Source: CAZHWT01 sp964536215
GTDB lineage: Bacteria > Patescibacteriota > CAZHWT01
Assembly (NCBI GenBank): GCA_964536215.1
Contig: CAZHWT010000044.1
Coordinates: 1-7,394 of the forward strand
Length of the DNA: 7,394 bases
Direction of reading: 5' to 3'
The translations under genes were made by a program, and so were the position numbers. Each line of letters begins with the position of its first letter. Position 1 is the stretch's first letter. The notes under the pieces were generated by a model. The model was not told the DNA's origin. It saw nothing but the letters and a program-made list of their open reading frames with translations, and searched no databases. This document shows, one piece after another, positions 1 to 4,556 of this stretch.

Positions 1-22
1 CATCGCATATCATAATCCCAAT

Positions 23-54
23 CCAAGTAACCAAGTAACCAATAACTAATAACC
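23..54. repeat. Short 8/7-bp tandem array (CCAAGTAA type)
   Basis: Units are CCAAGTAA twice (23-38), then CCAATAA and CTAATAA (39-52), so the unit changes from 8 to 7 bp within one array. The inverted counterpart is at 7205-7236. Confidence 0.75.
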
Positions 55-65
55 TTTAAAGGGGG

Positions 66-107
66 ATTCTCAATTCACCCCGATTTAATCGGGGTCGAGT
101 TGAGAAT
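66..107. repeat. Nested palindrome
   Basis: The outer arms are ATTCTCAA (66-73) and TTGAGAAT (100-107). Inside them lies a second, almost perfect palindrome, ACCCCGATT (77-85) against AATCGGGGT (87-95). The right-arm copies (7174-7194, 7293-7313) have the outer stem but only a 5-nt centre, so this copy carries an extra palindrome of about 20 bp. No T-run follows on either strand, so it is not a classical terminator. Confidence 0.85.
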
Positions 108-122
108 GACAACAAACAGAGC

Positions 123-171
123 CCTTCACCCTTCACCCTTCAACCTTCAACCTTCAACCTTCAACCTTCTA
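123..171. repeat. Heptamer array, CCTTCAA type, 7 units
   Basis: Seven consecutive 7-bp units: CCTTCAC twice, CCTTCAA four times, CCTTCTA once. The last unit runs into the conserved core of the arm. The inverted counterpart at 7117-7151 has five more divergent units. Confidence 0.95.
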
Positions 172-232
172 ACCGCTACGGCATTCTATTCCCTTCGAGC
201 ATGACACACCCGCAACCCATTATTCAAAACTC

Positions 233-288
233 TCTAGCCGCCTAGCTACCTTGCTGCCTAGCTGCCTAGCATCCTAGCTGCCTTGCCG
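233..288. repeat. Octamer array, CCTAGCTG type, 7 units
   Basis: Seven consecutive 8-bp units, each a variant of CCTAGCTG (for example CCTTGCTG, CCTAGCAT, CCTTGCCG). The inverted counterpart at 7041-7064 has three units. Related octamers also occur inside the large plus-strand gene at 6141-6180. Confidence 0.9.
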
Positions 289-300
289 CCTTCAACATAG

Positions 301-306
301 TATAAT
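301..306 (+). promoter_or_regulatory. -10 box (TATAAT) for a probably leaderless transcript
   Basis: A perfect TATAAT lies 7 nt upstream of the ATG at 314. That puts the expected transcription start at or next to the start codon. No Shine-Dalgarno sequence precedes the ATG, which fits leaderless initiation. No convincing -35 hexamer is visible; TTGCCG at 283-288 is only 12 nt away. Confidence 0.6.
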
Positions 307-313
307 CCCAACA

Positions 314-1417
314 ATGTCCTACCTGCTCGTCCTCCTCCTAGGAGCCATTCTTACCATCGCCCTCACTCCACTAGCTCTCTGGATAGCCAGGCGGTTTGAC
401 CTCATCGACTACCCATCCCCCAACCACCCCGGCAACCTCCAAACTAAACCCTTGCCCCGCGCCGGCGGCCTGGCTATGTACGGCGCTTTCGTTATTGGCA
501 CTATCCTGCTCATCCATCCGCTTACCCCCACCATTATTGCCATCTTATTTGCCGCCGGACTCAACGTCCTCATCGGCACCCTAGACGACAAGCATAGCAT
601 TCACCCCTTAGTCCGCCTCGGCACCCTCACCCTATCAGCCCTCATCGTCATCGCCGCTGGCGTCACCATCCCCTTTATCACCAACCCCATCGCCGCCCTG
701 ACCGGCCAAAACTGGCTCATTTACCTCAACCAACTCACCTGGACGCTGGACGCTGGACGCTGGACGCTATCCATCAGCCTTCTGGCTGATGGATTAGCCC
801 TAATCTGGATCCTTTGGCTCATAAACAGCCTCAACTGGTCCAAAGGTATCGGCGGCCAGCTCTCTGGCATCTCCGCTATCGCCGCCATTACCCTTGGCGG
901 CACCGCCCTCCTCTTCACCGCCGGCAATCCCGCTCAATTCACCACCGCCACCCTCTGCTTCCTAATCGCCGGCTGCGCCATCGGCTTTCTACCCTTCAAC
1001 TTCCCGCCAGAAAAACAACTCCCTGGCTACGGCGCCTCCTCATTCTTAGGCCTCATACTAGCCGTCCTCTCCATGCTGTCAGGTGCCAAATTGGCCGCCG
1101 CCATCCTCGTCCTAGGCATTCCCACTATCGACGGCATTATCACCGTCATCCGCCGCCTAGCTCAAGGCAAATCGCCTATCTGGGGGGACAGTAATCACCT
1201 CTACCACAAACTCCTCAACATTGGCCTATCCAGGCGCCACATCGTCCTACTCTACTGGCTAACCACCGCCATCTTAGGCGCTCTAGCCCTCCTCTTATCC
1301 AGTGGCCAACAAAAAATCTACGCCTTCGTCATCGCCGGCGTCTTATTAGTCGCCACCTTCCTCACCGTTTCCTACCTAATCGCCCGACAAAAAAAGCTAC
1401 CCAGCGATGGCAGTTGA
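314..1417 (+). CDS. Glycosyltransferase family 4 protein (WecA/MraY/TagO-like polyprenyl-phosphate sugar-1-phosphate transferase homologue) with altered active-site motifs
   Basis: A 367-residue protein of about ten membrane helices. The family moves a sugar-1-phosphate from a UDP-sugar to polyprenyl phosphate on the cytoplasmic face, the first step of envelope glycan assembly. Visible family marks are the basic/Gly loop near residues 45-52 (KPLPRAGG), the Asp pair D91-D92, D273, and the C-terminal GDSNHLYHKLL block (291-301) resembling the usual DxxHxHH loop. Two other motifs differ. The usual NxxDGxDGLA reads NWSKGIGGQL (174-183), and the usual MGDxGS reads PGYGASS (237-243), so three normally conserved Asp are Lys, Gly and Tyr. 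From memory, related CPR proteins share parts of this pattern, so it may be a clade with changed chemistry rather than a dead gene. Residues 143-152 are encoded by a 7-bp tandem repeat. Initiation is probably leaderless from the TATAAT at 301. The gene converges on the minus-strand operon. Confidence 0.85.
   Translation: MSYLLVLLLGAILTIALTPLALWIARRFDLIDYPSPNHPGNLQTKPLPRAGGLAMYGAFVIGTILLIHPLTPTIIAILFAAGLNVLIGTLDDKHSIHPLVRLGTLTLSALIVIAAGVTIPFITNPIAALTGQNWLIYLNQLTWTLDAGRWTLSISLLADGLALIWILWLINSLNWSKGIGGQLSGISAIAAITLGGTALLFTAGNPAQFTTATLCFLIAGCAIGFLPFNFPPEKQLPGYGASSFLGLILAVLSMLSGAKLAAAILVLGIPTIDGIITVIRRLAQGKSPIWGDSNHLYHKLLNIGLSRRHIVLLYWLTTAILGALALLLSSGQQKIYAFVIAGVLLVATFLTVSYLIARQKKLPSDGS
741..768. 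repeat. In-frame heptamer array inside the transferase gene, GGACGCT x4
   Basis: Four exact copies of the 7-bp unit GGACGCT. Seven is not a multiple of three, so the unit is read in successive frames and gives the peptide period WTLDAGR. No stop codon arises in any frame of the unit. The array falls in a predicted loop before the helix that leads to the NxxN motif. A change of one unit would shift the reading frame. Confidence 0.95.
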
Positions 1418-1475
1418 TTCGCATATTCGTTGATTCGTTGATTCGTCCATTCGTTATTCGTCTATTCGTTATTCG
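1414..1475. repeat. Octamer/heptamer array, TTGATTCG type, 8 units
   Basis: Eight units ending in ATTCG, of 8 or 7 bp (TTGATTCG, CATATTCG, TCCATTCG, TTATTCG and similar). The first unit supplies the TGA stop codon (1415-1417) of the upstream gene, so the array abuts the coding region directly. Confidence 0.9.
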
Positions 1476-1480
1476 CATAA

Positions 1481-1515
1481 CTACTCACCACTCACTACCC
1501 ACTACTCACTGCTCG
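1481..1515. repeat. Heptamer array, CTACTCA type, 5 units
   Basis: Five 7-bp units: CTACTCA, CCACTCA, CTACCCA, CTACTCA, CTGCTCG. The same family appears inverted at 4469-4503 and in frame in the large plus-strand gene at 5217-5237 and around 6200-6213. Confidence 0.9.
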
Positions 1516-1634
1516 CCTTGGTATCCTTGGGGTCCTAGGGTTCATGGGGAAATGGTGTATTGGGGATATTGGGTAGATTGGTAACGGTGGCTCAGTTCAT
1601 TCGTAGCATTCGGGTTTCGTAGTATTCGCATATA

Positions 1635-1730
1635 CATTCGTAATTCGGCTGTTACCCAATTCGTATATTCGCATATTCGTAACATTCGTATTGCCATTCG
1701 TAATTCGGATGTTACCTATTCGTATATTCG
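1635..1730. repeat. Two direct copies of a ~36-bp ATTCG-rich unit, 60 bp apart
   Basis: Positions 1635-1671 and 1695-1730 match almost base for base, with one substitution and a small length change around the central GTTACC. Both are themselves built from ATTCGTA-like 7/8-mers. Confidence 0.85.
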
Positions 1731-1740
1731 TAATTCCCTC

Positions 1741-2178
1741 CTACCGCCCCACCACCAGCCAAAATCCGGCCAGCATCAGCGTCGCCACCTGCGTCACCAT
1801 CCCCATCCATGGCTTCATCCAGGCCCACTTCTGTCGCCGACTCTCCCAGCCAATAAACCGTTGCAGCCACCGTGGTCGCCAATGCCAAGCATAATATGGC
1901 CCTTGGATTAAATCTGGCACCATCGATAATAAACAAGCAATAAAAGTCACCCAAAAGAACTCAGTGCCTCGTGCTAACACGATCGACAAGCCAAACGCCA
2001 CCACCACATCAGCCATCGAAGCCGCCACGCGGCCAGCACTGCCATTAGGGTGCCAATTCCAATGTGGAACAGTATCCAAGGCAATATGACTGGCCAAGGC
2101 TAGCGGCCAAGCATAAGCAGGATCAGGAATCGCTTGTGCAATAGCCGCGGCCGCCGTCACATGGACGGTATTAAGCAA
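1741..2178 (-). CDS. Small integral membrane protein with metal-dependent-hydrolase-like His/Asp pattern (YdjM/DUF457-like)
   Basis: A 145-residue protein and the last gene of the minus-strand operon. Visible marks are an early His (H6), the block HIALDTVPHWNWH (residues 31-43), and a later MVPDL motif near residue 87 between hydrophobic segments. That spacing resembles the inner-membrane putative metal-dependent hydrolases of the YdjM/DUF457 type, whose substrate is unknown, so the match is tentative. I chose the TTG at 2178 as the start: it keeps the conserved early His, overlaps the upstream stop by 8 nt, and has AAGGGG 6 nt before it. The charged stretch near residues 100-120 is probably cytoplasmic. 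Translational coupling to the phosphoribosyltransferase gene is likely. Confidence 0.7.
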   Translation of the reverse strand: MLNTVHVTAAAAIAQAIPDPAYAWPLALASHIALDTVPHWNWHPNGSAGRVAASMADVVVAFGLSIVLARGTEFFWVTFIACLLSMVPDLIQGPYYAWHWRPRWLQRFIGWESRRQKWAWMKPWMGMVTQVATLMLAGFWLVVGR

Positions 2179-3115
2179 GCTGCACCCCTTGCGGCAAAAG
2201 ATAAATAATCACAATCAACAATCCAATCAACAACAACACATCAATCAATAGCGGCACATCCAACAACAACACCAGCTCCGGAGAATCCGCTTCCTTCTTC
2301 TCATAAATAATAAACAAATACCGCGCAATCCCGTACAAAACCAACGGCAACGTCAACATTAGCAACTTAGGAGCTTCCAGAGTAGACGGCAAAAAATCAG
2401 CCAACACGCCCAACACCTGCTTATCGCTCAAAAAGGTAAACAAACTATAAAACACCAGCGTGGCCGTCGCCGCCATGGTCGTCAAGCTATCCAACAGCAC
2501 CTCTGGATAGTGTGACAAAGTTGGTCGATGCTCACCAGCCATCCGGTGTCCCATCAAAGTCAACTCACTCCGCCGCTTACCCAATGCCAAGAACCAAGCT
2601 CCGGACGCCACCGCCAACAAAAGCCAGGCGCTTACTGGCTCTGCGATCACAAACGCACCAGCGTACACTCGCAACACAAACCCCAGTGCAATCAACATCG
2701 CATCTACAATAATAGTTCGCTTAAACACCAACGTATAAGCTAGCTGCAGGCCCACATACCCCGCCACCATCACCACCAAGGTCTTATGAACCGAATCGGC
2801 CAGCCAGATCGAACCCGCCGTCAATAGCATACAAGCGGCAATAGCCACCCATATCGGCACTATTCCAGAAGCAATGGGACGCCGCTTCTTAGTAGGATGC
2901 AGCCGGTCCCGTTGCCGGTCCATTACATCATTAAGTAGATACATGGCACTAGCAGCCAAACAAAATGACACAAACGTCCACCAAGTCGCCACTAACTTGT
3001 GTGGGTCCAATAATTGACCGCCCAAAAAAATAGCCGTAAACACCGACGCATTCTTCACCCACTGCATCGGACGCAAGGAAAGCACCAATCCCCAAATAAT
3101 CAACATAAGTTTCAT
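2171..3115 (-). CDS. UbiA-family prenyltransferase, decaprenyl-phosphate phosphoribosyltransferase (DPPR synthase)-like
   Basis: A 314-residue, multi-helix enzyme. The mycobacterial relative (Rv3806c/UbiA) joins phosphoribosyl pyrophosphate to decaprenyl phosphate, giving the lipid precursor of decaprenyl-phospho-arabinose. Visible marks are LRPMQWVKN (14-22), the Mg/diphosphate motif NDVMDRQRD (62-70) followed by HPTKKRRPIASG (73-84), a GKRRSEL loop in the middle third, and a C-terminal block (PLVLYGIARYLF ... SPELVLLLD). All match my recollection of the DPPR synthase subgroup rather than quinone or heme prenyltransferases. No epimerase partners (DprE1/DprE2) are in the window, so the final sugar is unknown. 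The ATG at 3115 has only a weak ribosome site; an ATG three codons later is possible. The gene lies 55 nt after the exported-protein gene and overlaps the next by 8 nt. Confidence 0.88.
   Translation of the reverse strand: MKLMLIIWGLVLSLRPMQWVKNASVFTAIFLGGQLLDPHKLVATWWTFVSFCLAASAMYLLNDVMDRQRDRLHPTKKRRPIASGIVPIWVAIAACMLLTAGSIWLADSVHKTLVVMVAGYVGLQLAYTLVFKRTIIVDAMLIALGFVLRVYAGAFVIAEPVSAWLLLAVASGAWFLALGKRRSELTLMGHRMAGEHRPTLSHYPEVLLDSLTTMAATATLVFYSLFTFLSDKQVLGVLADFLPSTLEAPKLLMLTLPLVLYGIARYLFIIYEKKEADSPELVLLLDVPLLIDVLLLIGLLIVIIYLLPQGVQLA
2185..2190 (-). promoter_or_regulatory. Shine-Dalgarno AAGGGG deciding a TTG start
   Basis: On the minus strand AAGGGG stands 6 nt before the TTG at 2178-2176, inside the end of the phosphoribosyltransferase gene. 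It supports the TTG start and translational coupling of the last two operon genes. Confidence 0.6.
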
Positions 3116-3170
3116 ACCACTACGTAACGAGGTACCTAAAAGTTAAAGCAACTCGCACCCAACCCGCTCA

Positions 3171-3932
3171 TCACTTGGCCGTAATCGCCAGAGGCAAAAC
3201 CACCTGCTCTTGGTCACCTTCACCCACAGTTGCTACTGTTAACGTAAGCACAGCTCTACCATGTGGCGGCAAGGTAATCGATTGGGTCTGGCTAGCAGCC
3301 GCTTCTAGCTGCTTGTTATAAAAAATCGCTCCCAAATAAACTTTATCTCCAACTGTCACCGCCTTTGCCAATGGTGAAGCTAATCGCAGTCTGGTCTGGC
3401 TCTTTCGAACAGCCTCAACCTGCTGCTCACCAATAAAAACAGCTCCTTGCTTAAAAGAGGTTGTATCGGCCACCACTATCTCATTAGCGCCCTGCGCAGC
3501 CGACTCAGTCACCAAAGTAACAGCTGAATGCTCAGTCGGCGACAGCGTTAGCCAAATCTGCGAACCATCCACTTGGCCACTCAAATTGCCGGTCTCCGCC
3601 TGCACGGTCAGCGGTGTCGCACCAGGATTGTATAAAGTAAATAACCCATTATAAACAGCTTGCTGGTCTGCAAAAGTCGTAAAGGTAACCGAAGTCTGGT
3701 AGAACAAGTTTTCAATCACTGGACTAGGGTTAAACGAGGCATAGTGAGAAAAATCTGTCTCATTCGGGTAGACCAACAGCTGACGAGTCTGAGGGGTGGA
3801 ATCTGTTACCCCCAAAGTGCCGCTCACAGACGACCCAAGCAGTTGGCCTAACAGTAATGGCCCACTCAACAGCGCCACGACCACCGCTAGCAGTCCTGTA
3901 TTGGCCAAAATCAAAAATACCTTATGTCGCAT
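3171..3932 (-). CDS. Exported, N-terminally membrane-anchored protein of unknown function
   Basis: A 253-residue protein. One N-terminal hydrophobic helix follows MRHK (about residues 5-32) and serves as signal anchor or uncleaved signal peptide. The rest is Thr/Ser/Val-rich with alternating polar and hydrophobic residues, as in beta-sandwich proteins. The middle stretch (about 140-195: QGANEIVVADTTSF, then GAVFIG ... LRLASPLAKAV ... GD) has the 'GA..I.V.D...F..G' cadence of small beta modules common in secreted and phage surface proteins; this is pattern likeness only. The C-terminus (SITLPPHGRAVLTLTV) also looks like a beta strand. I prefer the ATG at 3932 over the in-frame TTG at 3956, because GGGAG lies 7 nt before the ATG. 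It overlaps the preceding gene by 11 nt. I cannot name a family. Confidence 0.75.
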   Translation of the reverse strand: MRHKVFLILANTGLLAVVVALLSGPLLLGQLLGSSVSGTLGVTDSTPQTRQLLVYPNETDFSHYASFNPSPVIENLFYQTSVTFTTFADQQAVYNGLFTLYNPGATPLTVQAETGNLSGQVDGSQIWLTLSPTEHSAVTLVTESAAQGANEIVVADTTSFKQGAVFIGEQQVEAVRKSQTRLRLASPLAKAVTVGDKVYLGAIFYNKQLEAAASQTQSITLPPHGRAVLTLTVATVGEGDQEQVVLPLAITAK

Positions 3933-4464
3933 GTCGTCGCTCCCGCTCAATTTCAATTTCTCGCTCTACATCAATAATAATCAACCAGCTCAAAACTAAA
4001 GCAATTACCGTTCCCACAATATCCAGCCACCACGGGCTAACACCATAGACCGCCTGCAGTGAAAACAACACTAACGCCAACCACAAATACGCCAACCACA
4101 CCACTGCTTGGTGGTATACATCCCAGCTATTAACGGCTAAACTGGTCAGCTGTCTCCTCACCAGAGATATGGATAACTTGGGCGAAATATGAGACGTGTG
4201 AAAAATATGTGCGCGCACCAGCACGGTTAAAAATCCCGTCACAATCACCACCAAAACCAAAACATTAGACCACCCGTTGGCCAAGTAAAATGCTTCGGCA
4301 GAACGATACGTAAATAGCGGCAACAAGGTAGACCCAGAAGGATCCCACGATAAATTAAGCCAAGCATTTACTCCTACCAGCCCCAACAACTTAGCCGCAA
4401 ACACCAACAACCCTGGTACAATAGCTTCGTCGATAATTTTTAAAAGAGAGCGGGACAGTCGCAT
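3922..4464 (-). CDS. Four-helix integral membrane protein of unknown function
   Basis: A 180-residue protein and the first gene of the minus-strand operon. Four hydrophobic segments are visible at about residues 14-36, 64-86, 117-138 and 143-164. The region between the second and third is polar and His/Ser-rich (residues about 88-112). The C-terminus is a strongly charged, mostly Glu/Arg tail (DVEREIEIERERRHAT) that is probably cytoplasmic. Its stop overlaps the start of the exported-protein gene by 11 nt, so the two products are likely made together and may form a membrane pair; that partnership is inference. No recognised enzymatic motif is seen. The ATG at 4464 lacks a clear Shine-Dalgarno sequence. 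Confidence 0.75.
   Translation of the reverse strand: MRLSRSLLKIIDEAIVPGLLVFAAKLLGLVGVNAWLNLSWDPSGSTLLPLFTYRSAEAFYLANGWSNVLVLVVIVTGFLTVLVRAHIFHTSHISPKLSISLVRRQLTSLAVNSWDVYHQAVVWLAYLWLALVLFSLQAVYGVSPWWLDIVGTVIALVLSWLIIIDVEREIEIERERRHAT
3940..3944 (-). promoter_or_regulatory. Shine-Dalgarno GGGAG deciding an ATG start
   Basis: On the minus strand GGGAG lies 7 nt before the ATG at 3932-3930, within the end of the upstream gene. This favours the ATG over the upstream in-frame TTG at 3956. Confidence 0.6.
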
Positions 4465-4556
4465 AGGTCAGTGAATAGTGGGTGGTGCGTGGTGAGTAGC
4501 ATGATCCTACTCATATCCATCATATCATCATCAACCGTAAAAGAGAAAACAGAATT
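4465..4556. promoter_or_regulatory. Divergent control region with heptamer array and small hairpin
   Basis: This 92-nt region separates the divergent operon and the large plus-strand gene, so promoters for both should lie here or overlap the genes. It contains an inverted copy of the CTCACCA-type heptamer array (4469-4503) and a 7-bp stem TGAGTAG/CTACTCA with a 7-nt loop (4493-4513). I found no convincing -35/-10 pair on either strand. AAGAG at 4541-4545 is a weak candidate ribosome site for the ATG at 4557. Confidence 0.5.
4469..4503. repeat. Heptamer array, inverted CTCACCA family, 5 units
   Basis: Units CAGTGAA, TAGTGGG, TGGTGCG, TGGTGAG, TAGCATG. Read on the minus strand this is the same family as the array at 1481-1515. 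Confidence 0.75.

Larger units (their letters stand above)
12..296. repeat. Left arm of a long imperfect inverted repeat (composite spacer repeat)
   Basis: This arm is the reverse complement, module by module, of 7034-7247. The order inwards is: a GTAACCAA-type array (23-54), a nested palindrome (66-107), GAGC plus the CCTTCAA heptamer array (123-171), a non-repetitive core (165-218), and an 8-bp CCTAGCTG-type array (233-288). Positions 12-54 match 7205-7247 at 41 of 43 bases. The core matches 7069-7123 at about nine positions in ten, with one length difference. No open reading frame of note lies in 1-313, so this spacer is essentially all repeat. Copy numbers of the short arrays differ between the arms. 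Confidence 0.9.
1418..1740. other. Convergent spacer filled with short repeats
   Basis: This spacer of 323 nt lies between two converging genes. It holds the ATTCG array (to 1475), a CTACTCA heptamer array (1481-1515), a G-rich irregular stretch (about 1521-1590) and a second ATTCG-rich block (about 1591-1737) with a 60-nt direct repeat. I see no open reading frame with coding character, no RNA gene and no hairpin followed by a T-run, so how the converging transcripts end is not evident. Confidence 0.8.

Noticed and set aside
123..288. CRISPR array
   Set aside because: Units are 7-8 bp and contiguous; there are no unique spacers of 25-40 bp and no cas genes.
814..1194. Open frame of 126 codons on the plus strand inside the transferase gene
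   Set aside because: Its product is an Arg/His/Pro-rich out-of-frame reading of a gene with clear family motifs in another frame.
1691..1954. Open frames on both strands across the 3' end of the small membrane-protein gene
   Set aside because: They overlap the gene with the SHIALDTVPHW motif or run into ATTCG repeats; neither has a ribosome site or recognisable composition.
3933..3956. TTG start at 3956 for the exported protein
   Set aside because: An ATG at 3932 has GGGAG at 7 nt and begins a normal MRHK-plus-hydrophobic signal; the upstream extension is acidic and would precede the signal.
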